A DNA stretch of 64,000 nt. Source: Lycorma delicatula (taxonomy: Eukaryota > Arthropoda > Insecta > Hemiptera > Fulgoridae). The translations under genes and the position numbers were made by a program. Positions 1-12,254 of this stretch are shown piece after piece. Position 1 is the first letter of the stretch, and every line of letters starts with the position of its first letter. The stretch lies in the NCBI RefSeq assembly GCF_047948215.1, contig NC_134465.1, forward strand, positions 52,979,946 to 53,043,945, read 5' to 3'. The notes under the pieces are model-generated. The model was not told the origin of the DNA. It saw only the letters and a list, made by a program, of their open reading frames with translations, and did no database searches.

Positions 1-1200
1 ACCTAGCCACATTTTTTCACCAATGTGCATGACCAAAAGTTGTTTTTTTATATTTAAATTGTAAATTTTTAATATATATTGTATATTTTTATTTATGAGT
101 ACTAGTTGTTATAGAATAATGTTTAATAATTGTACATGTAAATGTTAATGAAAATAAAGTATCTGAATTTGAATAAAAATATAGATGTAACTAAAAGCTG
201 TAATAAAAAAAAAAAAACAAGATAATTACCTTTTAAATATATTTTCTTCCTGTTGTTAATATTTATAATCTAATCTACAACTTTTACTGCCAGTTTAACA
301 TTGAAAATCTATAAAATATGAATCAAGTAAAACAGGAGGTAATATATATAACAATGATGAATTGGAAGCAGTTGTCACAATTTTATGGTAAAGTATATTT
401 CAAGACATATGTTCATCATCATTTAGTATAACTTAGATGAAAGTTAACTAATGAAAATAGTCTGTCCTTTAAGAATATTTATCAAATGAATTAAAAAAAA
501 AATTAAAAATATTATTCAAAAGCAAAGAGATGAGATAAATAGCAGAATACAGAGAAAGAAAACAATGAGACAAAGAATATGATCCACTCCCTACAGTAAG
601 TAGTTTGAATACAGAACAAGAAGTAAAAAAGTAAAAGAAAAAATTTGAGACTAAATAAATAATTCACGGAAAGAAAATAAAAATGATAAGACTCACTATA
701 TATTATTCTTTGGAAGAAACCAAAAATGAGTTAAAAAATACCTTCAAGTGCATGATTCATTATTTCAGTAAAAATTCAATCAACATTTCTTAAATAAGAA
801 TGAAACAATGGTATCAAAATATGAAAGAAATTAGGTTAACAAGGACCTACATACTTGTATTTAGATGAGAAAAAGTAAAAAATGTAAAAATAAACTAGTA
901 CAAGCAAAGAAGATTTTCATACAGAAAAGTTATTTAACAATATTATTAAAAATCCTTAAACTAGTTGTAAAATAGTTGTATATGTGATCTGACAGTAGAA
1001 CATGAACAATTGGTTAATAGAAAAGAATACAGGATTTTAAAAAGTAATAATGCAGGAAGTTGAAAAACAAATGGTTGTTGAAATAAACAGGTTTTAAGAC
1101 AAATTACAGAAGAGGAAATATGTGATGCAATCTTATTAAAATCAAATTTAAAAAAGCTGACAATGAAATTGCAATACTTTCCTTGTAGTGAAAAAACAAT
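1..1200. other. AT-rich intergenic DNA
   Basis: No open frame with protein-like composition and no recognisable repeat. Homopolymeric A and T tracts dominate. Confidence 0.6.
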
Positions 1201-1202
1201 GA

Positions 1203-1620
1203 TACATAAAGTTGCATAAGATTTCTTTTTTGGAGTGGGGGTAATTATTATTAAGTTCTATTGTAAAATAATCATTATGTGTTAAGTAAACCAAAAAGAG
1301 TTTTAAAAAATGGTATTTTTCTGCTCTCCCATCTCAAAAATCACCTTCAAATATTTTTTTTTATTTTTGTATGTTTGCTATTTAAATGGAAGAAACTAAA
1401 AAAAAATTGACTGAAAAATGTACAATCAATAAAAAGTTACCTAAGATTTATTTTTTGGGAATGAGTAGGGGGTGAATTATAATGAAATTCTATTGTAATA
1501 TTATTATTAAAAGTTTGTTATTTAAACTTTTAATCATTAAGATAAAGTCTAATATCATTAAAAGTTTAAATAAACCAAAAAGTTTAAAAAACTTCAAAAA
1601 ATCAATATTTTTAAACTTTG
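1203..1620. repeat. Imperfect two-copy repeat
   Basis: The stretch from about 1211 (AAGATTT.TTTTTT, GGGGGT, TTCTATTGTAA, AAACCAAAAAG) recurs from about 1441 in the same order with small indels. It is probably a duplicated internal part of the dispersed repeat that ends near 2145. Confidence 0.45.
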
Positions 1621-1721
1621 ACTGGGTTACTTACACTACACTACTACTATGCCTAAGAAGACATAAAAAAATCGGTTAAAAAATATGCAGTACATAAAAA
1701 AATAGCTTTTTTTGATTTTTC

Positions 1722-2145
1722 GGGAAGGGGGAATTTTGGGGGCAGAATTAGAAAAAAATGGTAAGATGAGCATGCATGCATGTACTGAGCTTAAATGTTT
1801 GCAAAATTTTGAGAAAATTGACTCCAAAAAATGATCTATCCCACCCCCTGCAGATATTGACTCCAGAGTTTTACCAACAAATTACCCCATAAATACAAGT
1901 CTCAGTACAAAATTTCATCTAAATCAGTTTATTCAGTTGAAAGTTATTGAGATTCAAATACGCCAACACATACATACATGTATGTATGAATGAACATTAC
2001 CCCCACATTTTGTTTGTTTTTGGAGTCCCTGGGCCATGAAATATTGAGAAATGCAAAAAAACTCTAACACCATTTTTTACTGATTACAATACTTTCCTTC
2101 TTGCAGTGTAGCTCTAGAGCTTTGATGTCGGGAAAGTAAATCTCA
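1722..2145 (+). repeat. Dispersed repeat, copy 1
   Basis: Ends with GATTACAATACTTTCC, then a TAGCTCT block and a final CGGGAAAGTAAA. The same ordered blocks recur at 22035-22101, and a related end in inverted sense starts at about 63881. It also holds the palindromic ACATACATGTATGT near 1972. It looks like a non-autonomous DNA transposon or foldback family. Confidence 0.5.
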
Positions 2146-3169
2146 CTTAAATGCTGTAAAAAGTAAAAATATGTTTCAATTCATTGAATTTTGACTTTTT
2201 TAAGGTGGTACAAAATTAAAAAAAAAATCAAGTAATTCTTAATTTGGTGCCAACTTCAAAATGATAAGATTAAAAATCCAGCAAAGCAAACTCTGCCTAC
2301 CAAGGGCTTTACACTCAATTGACTGCTACTTAGGAAGAAAACTAACTGAAACCATTGAAATATGTGACTATAAGTAAAAAATTATGTAAAGGTTATTTTA
2401 TTCTGAATTAAATTTTGATGTATAGGACTCATGGTGACCATGACCTCCTTAATCAGTTGCAACTAAAATTAAATGTCATCAAAGACCCGTTTTCAGAAGT
2501 TACTAAACAAACTTTTATAACAATTGATTAATCTACTTTGAAGATATCAAGCAAAATGTTGATGAAGAAAAATAAAATTAGGTTTATGATCTCCTAACTT
2601 AAATGAAATTGAAGAAATCCAAAACTAAAATTATGTAATGGAATCATTTAATTAATACAAGAATGTGTCACTTTGAATCCAGAAACGGCTAAAAATAAGT
2701 CTTTACTGCTACCTCTTTAATTAGAATTGCATAATAAGAATAAATACAATGAGAAAGTATCTTAGCTTTCTAAGGGATATTTAGTTATGTAAAAAAAATT
2801 ATTTACATATTTCATAAAATTTGAGATATGTGACTCATGAGATCCATGATCCAAATTGGTCCATCCAGTGTAGAGATCAACCAAAAAACAGGCCAATATA
2901 CACCCTTCTAGAATATTTAAAAGCTAAACATGTGTTTTTTGGTTAAGGGGAGGGTCATGAAACATCAGGATCCATAAAAATTAACTACTTTTTTATTAAC
3001 AGTTTTTTGTTCAATTTTCCAAATTTATATTATACATAGCTCATTAAAAAATTCTGTATAATTGAATAAAAGTGTTGGCAAATGTAAAAGGTAAAAAACC
3101 TATATATTTATAAAATAAAGTGTGGAGAGATAAACCGATATGGTAAAACATGAACATAAGCTTGAAGCT
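2146..3169. other. AT-rich intergenic DNA
   Basis: No gene or clear repeat seen. Confidence 0.55.
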
Positions 3170-3290
3170 TGTCTATGGGATATGGAAATGGAATTTTGTA
3201 GTGGGTGAAAAATGTCTTCACTGACCAGGATTTGAAACCAGGACCTCTGGATGAAAGGCTGAGATGCCACCACTCTGCCATGCAGAATGG
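3170..3290 (-). repeat. tRNA-derived SINE (family 1), copy A
   Basis: On the minus strand it shows an A-box-like GGCAGAGTGGTGGCATC and a B-box-like GGTTTCAAATCCTGG, about 30 bases apart with CTTTCATCCAGAGGTCC between them, followed by an AT-rich tail. Other copies in this window share this order. Confidence 0.65.
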
Positions 3291-5154
3291 TGGAGTAATG
3301 GCATGATACATATAACTACTTTAAGAACATGATACATATTGCCGAAGGGCATGTTTTTACATAAGTTTTACAACCAATTTACAAAGTTATAATTGAAAAT
3401 GCTTAAAATAAAAGATGAAATGAGTTATATTTTAACAATCTAATACTAAATAAGAATGAGGACTAATAAATACAAAATATTTCCTTTCACTTAAGTTATT
3501 AGGAAGAAACTTTCTTTTGGAAACTATTAAAGGAATTTCAACAATATTAAAAAAAAAATTAGTTATTTTGCTATGATATTATCACTTCCCCAGCTATTGC
3601 AGCAGAAGGTAGCATCTATGTGTTTCATTTATGAGTTCAAATTAAAAGAAAAAAATTAGGTTATGTGACTGTCATAAGATATTATAGAATTAATTTGATT
3701 TGGTAAAAAATAAAAAAAAGCTTAGTTTATATGAATTGTAACTCAGAATGTGCAAAGTATCAATAGAAATATTAAACCAGTCAAATGGCCAATGAAACCC
3801 TCCCAAAAAAATCAAATATTAAGAGCAACTGAGAACATGAATTAATTTTGAGATTATAAAGCTGTTCTTTACAATTACAATAAATGATAATTGTAGACAA
3901 ATGAGAATATTTTATTTACATAATTTAACTTCTAAATATCACTCATTTCTTTTATTACACTGAATTCATTTTTTGGTGAAAATAATGCCTGTAACTCTTT
4001 AAAACACTTTTTTCACAATAAAAAATACTTTCCAGAAAATAAATACATAAAAAACTTACTGCACCTTTTGTCAAATAATATGATACAGTAATAAAAAGTC
4101 ATACTTTTTATTAGTTTGATTAGAATATAATTTATCATATTTTATGTAAATTATAAATAAAACACTATCTTTGTTCAAACTTTTCTTAAAAATATTCTAT
4201 CACTAAAAGTTCAGTGGAAGAATACTATTTAATTCCTTTATTGTATTATATAACTGATAGCAAATCTAATGTTAATAGGAAGTTAAAAAAAATTTAATAA
4301 TGCGATAAAAAATTCCCACAACAGATACAAGTACATTAACATTTTTGTTGTCGACTATTAAGATAATAATTTATATACTCCTTAAATTTGTTAATGTTTT
4401 GATAGATAAAATAGATACAGAGAAAGTCTTAAGATGAAGCAAAAGTTTTAATTTTGAAATTTATTTTACTCAATTTATATAATAGTATATCAGACATTAA
4501 AAAACCAATAAATAAATTTTACTAAATGTTTTTCTGTGTATTATATCACTAATAATAGATAAACCATTATAATATTTTTCAATCATCAGATAGTTGAGTG
4601 GCTTGATGCTAGTCTCCATTTTGTTCTGCTCAGTGCTGATCTTTTCACTTCAACATATAACCTATGTCCTCGGTCTGTAACAATCTACAGCTGCCTACAT
4701 CCTCAGTCATTTATTTCATGTATTTCTATTTTGTCTTCTACAGCCCCTCCATTACCTAATTAATTAAATTTGAATGGCTTGGTCTCCAACCTAGTTCATT
4801 TATTATAAAATTTTCAAAAAATTTCTCTCTTTAGTATTCATCTTACAATCTCAAGATTTTAAATTTTATCAACCACCTAATTTTCAAATATTCTCTTTCA
4901 ACAATACATTCTCTATTCTTTTCCTTTCTTAAGTAGTTTCATTACCATAATACACTTCCATAATAATACATAATACATTACCGTAATACACTTCATAGAA
5001 ATATTTTTAAAAATTTCCTTCTAATTCTTAAATCTACATTTGATGCTAGCAGATTTCTTTTCTGAGTGAAAGTTTGTTACCGGTAAACAGTTTAGAAATA
5101 GGATAAATCTTTTTGGCATGATCTGTAATACATATAGAGTGTACTTTTGTACAA
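3291..5154. other. AT-rich intergenic DNA
   Basis: No gene, RNA or clear repeat seen. Confidence 0.5.
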
Positions 5155-5345
5155 ATGTGAGATATGGATACTAAGAAAAAAGAGAAAACCAAAAGGCTAG
5201 AAGCATCTGAAATTCGGGCATGAAAAAGATTAATTGGAGAGATAAAATGAAGCCAAAGTAATGAGGAAAGTGAACTAAAATACAATGTTCAAAAAGAGAC
5301 GCAACTTTATGGAAGAATGTTTCTTTCTTTTGTTGCCAGTTTCAT
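5155..5345 (+). pseudogene. Non-LTR retrotransposon remnant (post-RT region)
   Basis: A frame here reads RLEASEIRA, then a stop, KRLIGEIK, a stop, SQSNEE. It resembles the RLEAFEMWCWRRL...W.D...NEEVL block found after the reverse transcriptase domain of insect LINEs and seen better preserved at 13330-13450. It is short and damaged. Confidence 0.45.
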
Positions 5346-6360
5346 TGAGGAAAAACGAGTTACACAATACAACAGACAGTATTCATTCATTGTTTCTCAA
5401 TACATTAGATGTGCCATTTATGCCCAGACCCAGAATGCCTACACAGAAAAGTATGGTTTGGATGCGCCAAAACATTAGATGCACCAAGTCCTCCATTATC
5501 TTTGTTACAGGTTATGAAAAAATTGAATAAAAGTAGGTAGGAAAAATTTGGGGTTATACAACAAGCTTAGTTATATAAAAAAACTGATTCGCAGTCTTTT
5601 TTGGGGCTTAAATTTAAATATAATCTCTGTTTCAGGCATATTTAAAACTTTTTACTTTAATCAATCTGTTAAAATTAATTTTAATAGCTATCACTTTACT
5701 TACAATCTCTGTTTACAGTTTGCATTATTTTTATACTTATTTTATATTTCTTCTTTAAATAATCTATTTTGTATGTTGTAATTTTATGACTACTAAAAAA
5801 ATCATCTATTTTTCAGTTCCTTTTCCAACAATTTTCATAATATAAAAAGAATATCACTTTAAGTTTTTTCAAAAGTAATATGTTCTTCTGTATTTTCTTA
5901 TCAAGTAATAATATATTTTCCTATTATCATGTTTGGAAGAGAAAATAAAAATAATAAATACTTTTTTGGATAATTTTTAAACATAATAGCAACATACACT
6001 TTTAACTATAGTCAGTCATCTACAAAATACATGATAAAAGAGGTGAGTATTTTTATTACATTAAATGAATTTTACAGTTATACGGATTGTTATAAAATGA
6101 GAGAATTAACTGGGGTCAAGCACTGCATATATATTTTTTTTAGATAAAAGATAACCTCCAATCAGGCGCCATTGATGCAACACCGTAATTCAATGATGAT
6201 GAAATTTAATTAACTCTAACATCATTTTCAGCAATATATATATAATAATACAATTTTCTTTTTTTATTGTTTGTTTAATATATAATTTCTATCAAAACTA
6301 GAAAAATGTATAATTTAAGATTTTTTCATATGATTAATTTGCCACATAAATGTTAAGTTT
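5346..6360. other. AT-rich intergenic DNA
   Basis: Contains short open frames with no recognisable domains. Nothing else seen. Confidence 0.5.
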
Positions 6361-6482
6361 TTCATGGGATGAGGTATGGAAATTTTTTATTCTATAAAAA
6401 ACTGTCAAGCCTGATTATAATTCAAACCTAATATACCTTCTGGATTAAAGGGTCAGATGCTACTATACCACTCGGAGGGGTT
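6361..6482 (-). repeat. tRNA-derived SINE (family 1), copy B
   Basis: Minus strand: CCGAGTGGTATAGTAGCATC, CCTTTAATCCAGAAGG and a decayed B box AGGTTTGAATTATAATCAGG. It also shares the ATGGGAT..GGTATGGAAAT tail with copy A. Confidence 0.6.
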
Positions 6483-6664
6483 AGCAGAGGGACATTAAAA
6501 TATTTCATCATAGGTTTGTAAACTTGATTTTTTTAATAAGAATTTTAATCTTAGTTAAAATATTTGTATTTTAATGTTTAAAAGCTTTTTATGTTTTAAT
6601 ATTTCATGTAATTTATGCAATATTATAATGTATCAATAAATTAAAAAAAATAAATGAAAAATTC

Positions 6665-7450
6665 AATATGGTGTACAGTAAAGACTCCTCCAATGGTGCT
6701 ATTTAATACTGCTGATCGCAAGCCTGGGGACTTATCATGCAAGTGATGGGGAGGAGGCGCAGGAGGAATATCAGTTTCATTAAAGAATCTGAGTCAATCT
6801 GGCTTCAGATTGTAGCACCCTGTTACAAGGCCCTTGCCTAAGGTAGCACGTGAAAACTGGCCAACGATCGTGAAAGTGAACAAGGAAGAAATCCATTGGC
6901 AGAAGAGCCTTATGAGTATACCCAAAGAAAATCCAGGATAAAATGTGCTCTGTAAGCTACGGTGGAATCAAACAACGAAGAAGAAAGGAACTCCAAATTA
7001 ATATCCCCTGGTCCTCCAGGTTGGGGGTCTTATGTCGGGGTAACTGCTCGGCCGTGTAAAGAATTTATTGTTACAAAACCAGGAAATAAGCCTTGAATGG
7101 ACATGACTTATGGAGAATCAAACAGAGTACAAATATGTGAATGAGAGTGTACAGAATGAAGGTAAGGTTGTGGACTGGACTGGAGATTGGTGACATGGAA
7201 TGTGAGAACGATGTTGGCACCTGGGAAGATGAGGAAGGTGGCATTGGAGCTGATTTGTTGTAGGGTGGCATGGTGGCGCTGCAGGAGATGAGGTGGCGTG
7301 GTAGTGGGCAAACTGACCATGGAATAAACAGATGGATGATGTGAAGTGTGACTTGAGTACGCTTGGCGTTTTCAATTGGAGAAGTCATGCAGAGAATCGA
7401 GATAGATGGGTGGGTTCGGGAGGCTCGGGGTCACATTGACATTTAGCACC
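6665..7450 (+). pseudogene. 5' part of a non-LTR retrotransposon (endonuclease start)
   Basis: The segment is much richer in GC than its surroundings. From about 7188 one frame reads VTWNVRTMLAPGKMRKVALE, the start of the exonuclease-endonuclease-phosphatase (EEP) domain of insect RTE/CR1-type LINEs. After a frameshift, VALQEMRWRGSGQTDHG continues the same domain (the QE.RW motif). The ~520 bases upstream would be its 5' UTR. The element ends abruptly near 7450, so it is both frameshifted and 3' truncated. It may belong to the same family as the RT fragment at 12255-13686. Confidence 0.75.
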
Positions 7451-8584
7451 TAGGAGTAAGTAAGTACAGTGTAAAAATTTAATTATACATCAGTTACTAA
7501 TAACAATTTATTGAAATATTACAATTTTAATCTGCAAGTACTGTACAGATGGCATCAAGGGAGGCATAATGCTACAAATAATTATTTAAAGGAATCATGA
7601 GTGGTATTATCTGTATAAAAAGTAATCTGCTAAAATTTTGTCTGTGTTAAATGCGATGAAAATTATTTAAAAATATAAACATTGAAACAAGAAACAGAAC
7701 CAAATTTTTTAATAAATTGTTTTTAATATCTTATTTAAAAATTTTCAGTGGCTGAAAATTTTCAGTTAATATTTCATTGAAGATGGTTACAAGTTGATTG
7801 AAACATTCTGATATAAGCTAATTAAATCATCTTATTATAAAATATGGTTTAGTTTGCTGTTTAAAAAATTCATATTTGTAAATACATATGAAAAATCTTG
7901 CAAGAGAGATCATTTATCACAGGGTTTCCTAAATCTGTCCCAGTAAATCCTAGAAAAAATCCCTTAAAAAAGTTAAAAATTTATTTGACCCCTCATAAAA
8001 ACTGTAAACTCCATCTGCTTACCTGATTGTTCTGTCATCTGTATGCTAAAAGTGGAAGAGGTAAAATAAAAATAAAATGGCAATAGCCAGATTGATGTGT
8101 TTAGATAAAAAAACTTAAACAATCCTAGCTGCAGTATCGCTGAAAGTTACTGGCATTTATTAGTGGCCAATATTTTATTTTATTTTATTTTTAAAGAAAT
8201 AAAAATAAAATAAATACATTAAAAATTAAAACAGCTATATTTATCAAGTTTATAAATAAGAAACCTATGCATTATCAAGTCCACTATAGGGGGCCAGAGC
8301 ATCTCCCAATGACACGGGTTATCATTTAATATTATTGGTATTAAATAATATTACAAAATATACAGATTTATATTTATAATTTTAGGTCAAGTAACATGTT
8401 AATATCAAGGTTTTAAATAACACTGAGTCATTAATGATTTTTTTTTTGTTTTTATTAATGTTTGATTACATTAATCTGAATTTTTGTATTTATTTTTTGT
8501 CTTTATTATGTAATATATTTTTTAACATTTTCTTTAATGAAAGAGTACTCATCAACAGCTCTGGTCATTAGCCCGATATAAATT
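7451..8584. other. AT-rich intergenic DNA
   Basis: No gene seen. Confidence 0.5.
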
Positions 8585-8665
8585 GGTAGCGTATGAAAAT
8601 ATGCCACGCCTGATCAGGATTCAAACCCAGGACCTCCGCATGAAATGTAGAGACATGCTCAGTCT
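8585..8665 (-). repeat. tRNA-derived SINE (family 1), copy C
   Basis: Minus strand: TTTCATGCGGAGGTCCTGGG runs into the B-box-like GGGTTTGAATCCTGATCAGG. The A-box end is eroded. Confidence 0.6.
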
Positions 8666-10334
8666 TAGAGGTCAGCAGATATTTAAAAAAAATAAAAATA
8701 AATATCCAGATTGTAACATTAATATTATTTATGCTTCCTATGATGTTAAAAATAAATGTAAAGCGTGGTAGTTTAAGTTGTATGGAAGAGCTATGCAGTT
8801 TGGCATGACAAATTATTTATAAAATTTCTAAGCTGAATTCTTAAAACTAATTTAAGAATTTTGATAAAATTTCAATATGTTTAGTTCTACACAGAATACT
8901 TTATATATATATCAGTAATTAAAAAATTAGTAAGTAAAAAAAATATATATATATTTTTCTTTTTAAATTTAAAGCCCTTCACATAATCATTTACCATTTT
9001 GCTAATATTATTTGGAGTAATTTATATAATAAAATGCAGAATTTTTATGAAAAAAAAAACACAAAGAATAGTATAGAAAAACCTAAACCATATTTAATAA
9101 GCTGGTTCTCATAAAGAATAACTTAAATCATTCTGCTTAGCACAGTCTTATTAGGTATTTAGTATTTATTAATACTAATGACAAAGCAATAGATGCCACT
9201 TAAAACTCATTTATGAAAAAACCCATAAAAAAATTACCGGAAAGAATTATTGTTCGATATATCCACATGGGCATGGGGCCACATACACACCTCACACTTA
9301 GTTTACATATGATTATAGCCTTTTTACATATACATAGAAGTCATACATAAAAATGAAAATTTTTAAATTCAACAGAATTTCAAGATCTACATTCTGAAAA
9401 AAAAATACTTTCAGTAATTTAATTTGTTTCAATTGATGGGAAGGATATTGGCCAGCTCTGGAAGCTAAACCACTTAGTTACATAAATTTAAACTACTGAC
9501 TTATTTAAATTATATGGCTTATTAAAATTATGAATGATTTATATCTTTATACAGCGTTTGGTGTTGAGTTAATCTAAATTGTTCAGTTTTAATTATAACC
9601 AATATATTCTAAAAAAAAAATTTTTTCCAAAAATTATTGAATTTATTAAACTCTGCAAATAATAAATAATGGTAGTGAATTAAAATAAAAAGTTTTAATT
9701 TTACCATTAAAAAAAACACAAGAAAATCAGGAGTGGATCATAAAAGGTTCATGAAGATCTATTGATGAGAAAATTTTCAAAGGATGTTTTTTAATCAACT
9801 TCATAAAAAAAGTAATTTCTCAGTTGTACTCATTTTCATATTTTATCGTGTTCACGTATTACTCTTCACCAATTGGAATGATTTTTTTAAATTCCATTCT
9901 AAGATGAAGTTCCTTTGTGGTTCCCATTGTAGACAGGTTTTTCAAAATAACTTAAGTGAAACATTTTTTAAACAAAAAAAAAATAACATCCCTCCACAAA
10001 TGACAATTTAAAGGTATTTTTATTATTATATTTTCTTGTAATCTCATTGTTTTTTTATTTGATTATTGTACCGCAACAATATCATGATAATATTCCAGTT
10101 ATCAAACTATTTAAGTTTAAAAATTATTTTGTCTAAATGGACTATTTGAAAATAATTTTTCTCTTTTTTTTGGCACAATGGATAGTATACAAAAGATGGT
10201 TTTTAGTTAACAGTATGTGTAGCTTGATTTTACTGTTGTATTTTAATTATGTGAAAATAATTAAAATTTTAATTATCTTGAAGTGAAAATTCAAGAGAAA
10301 GTTGTAAAAGTTAAGGAAATAATATTTTTTTATG
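8666..10334. other. AT-rich intergenic DNA
   Basis: No gene or clear repeat seen. Confidence 0.5.
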
Positions 10335-10340
10335 CACACA

Positions 10341-10418
<78 letters not shown>
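10335..10418 (+). repeat. Compound microsatellite (CA)12(GA)30
   Basis: Pure CA dinucleotides at 10335-10358 change to pure GA at 10359-10418. It abuts the GC-rich gag-like fragment that begins about 15 bases on. Confidence 0.95.
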
Positions 10419-10420
<2 letters not shown>

Positions 10421-10550
10421 CAAGATGGTGCAGATTTCTCACGCCTTAGATTTATATAAACGGAAGCGATTCCACAGAGGGCTGTCCAGCACGCCGTCGC
10501 CACTCTCCCCACGAGCAAACTGACTTGTCCACATCGTTCCAATAGCAAAC

Positions 10551-10943
10551 TCACTCCGGATCCGCATACTCAGCCGTCCGATGATCCGCCTTTCCATAAA
10601 TCAAGCACATCCGTGGGTTTGTGCAAGTGGCATACAAATGGCCCGACTTCCCACAGTTGAAACACAGTGTTGAACGATCAGTCCCGCGGCAGGCCGAGGA
10701 CATATGGCCCCGAGCCCAACAGCGATAACACCTATCGTCGGGTTCCCTCATGGACATCCGGCAATGTACCCAACAGATCTTCCCGCGGCGCTCAACCTGT
10801 CTCTTCGCTGCGCCATACGAAGTCAAAACAGTGGCGTTCAGTGCTGCACCATAAACGGGACGGATCGAAGACACCCGGAAATCGGCGGTGTCCCCGACTT
10901 CCTGGCGCACCGCCTTAGTGGTCTCATGTTCGATATCCCTCAA
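10551..10943 (-). pseudogene. Gag-like ORF1 C-terminus of a non-LTR retrotransposon (CCHC zinc knuckles)
   Basis: An open frame of about 130 codons carries CYRCWARGHMSSAC and CFNCGKSGHLYATC, two CX2CX4HX4C zinc knuckles. A degenerate third knuckle follows (CLIYGKADHR), with a Cys replaced by Tyr. This triple-knuckle ending followed by ADHR is typical of ORF1 of R1/jockey-group LINEs. ORF1 proteins coat the element RNA. No reverse transcriptase follows in the expected direction; the sequence runs into a microsatellite instead, so this is an isolated fragment. Its GC content is far above the neighbourhood, suggesting later arrival than most repeats here. Confidence 0.75.
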
Positions 10944-10989
10944 ATGGACCGCCGTCGTACGACTGGCCCTCGATCTTCATCTAGTTCAT

Positions 10990-11465
10990 ATCTTACCCTT
11001 AAGCGCTAGTGTTTTCATATAGTTCATATCTCACCCTCCCAAGTGCTAGCGACTGAAGCCCTGGCCACGGGCGACAACGGCTCTGATGTCACATGACCTT
11101 CAGCTGTACTAACACACACCTCTTTACTACACGGAGTAGTGGTGGGGGTAAAATCTGAGCAACATTGAACCTACATAAGATATGAGGTTTAGATCAGGCG
11201 GAGTGGTCCGGGTAAAATCTACGCTTCAAACCGATCGTAATAAGATACTAGATTTCGATTGACTGCTCTGACATCGATCAACCTATCTCTTCGTTGCGCC
11301 ATACACGAATGCTCCGCACCTAGGCGACTAGACCGTCTCCTCAAGGTACACCTCCTGTGACATCAGACGCCAGGCGGAGTGGTTGGGATAAACTCTGCGC
11401 TTCCTTCCGAATCTAATAAAATATGAGGTTTAGATTGAGCGGAGTGAGGGGGGTGGTTAAATTTG
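10990..11465. repeat. GC-rich block with internal direct repeats
   Basis: A unit reading roughly GGCGGAGTGGT..GGGTAAA.TCT.CGCTT, then AATAAGATATGAGGTTTAGAT, occurs in decayed form at about 11130-11195, 11197-11260 and 11371-11445. CAACCT.TCTCTTCG.TGCG occurs at 10793 and again at 11279. It borders the gag-like fragment and may be part of the same element's 5' region (tandem units). Confidence 0.6.
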
Positions 11466-12254
11466 CGCTAGAATTGTTAAACTGTTATCTACTTCTAATT
11501 TTTTTTTAAGTCGCTGTGAAATTAGGGATTGGTATTATTTATTTATTTGCAGCAAAAAAAAATATATGTATAAAATATTAATATTTACAACAAATACCGA
11601 ATTAGACTGTAAAACATACAAAAACAAATTATGTTGTTACTCAATCACAATTAAAGAAAAACTTGAGTGAAAGGGATGAAGTCTAGTTTATACTAGTAAT
11701 AATTAAATGGAACATCATTTTAACTTTTGTTTGTTTTTACTGTTGCTATAAATATAAGCTAATTAATACTCATATTATTTATAATAATAACAAATAGAAT
11801 AAAATAAGGAAACTAATTAGAATAAAAAAGAGTGCAGATAAAATAATCAAAGATAAAAATAAAATTATATGTCTTATTAGAAGTTGATAAAAAATGTATG
11901 GGAAATACGTTATCAGCTACTTTATAGAAGATTTCACTGCGCAATTAAATATGTATAGTTCCATTTACTCTTACAATCTGTCTAACTAGCTGACTTAAAT
12001 GCTTTAAAACAGGAAATATTTCTTTCTTCAATTGACAGATTACACTGGTTGACATGATTTTAACATTAATTAGAACGCTCTTTTAAATAGGCATTTTAAT
12101 AAAAATACCTATTTACACAAATATCCTAGCTCAGCTTAATTGTGGTTTTAATTAAGGAACATTTTAATAACATTTTAGCATACAAAAATGAAATAAAGAA
12201 AAATTAAAAAATGTTATTTTAACTAATATTATTATTTATACTATTATCATTATT
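11466..12254. other. AT-rich intergenic DNA
   Basis: No gene seen. Confidence 0.5.

Noticed and set aside
7071..7388. Minus-strand frames of 70-105 codons
   Set aside because: Antisense of the LINE endonuclease start at 7188-7320. The GC-richer element DNA leaves several frames open by chance.
10332..10523. 63-codon frame starting in the CA/GA repeat (HTHTHT..ERERER)
   Set aside because: Direct translation of a microsatellite.
10667..11009. Plus-strand open frames of 83 and 101 codons
   Set aside because: They are antisense shadows of the zinc-knuckle gag frame and have low-complexity composition.
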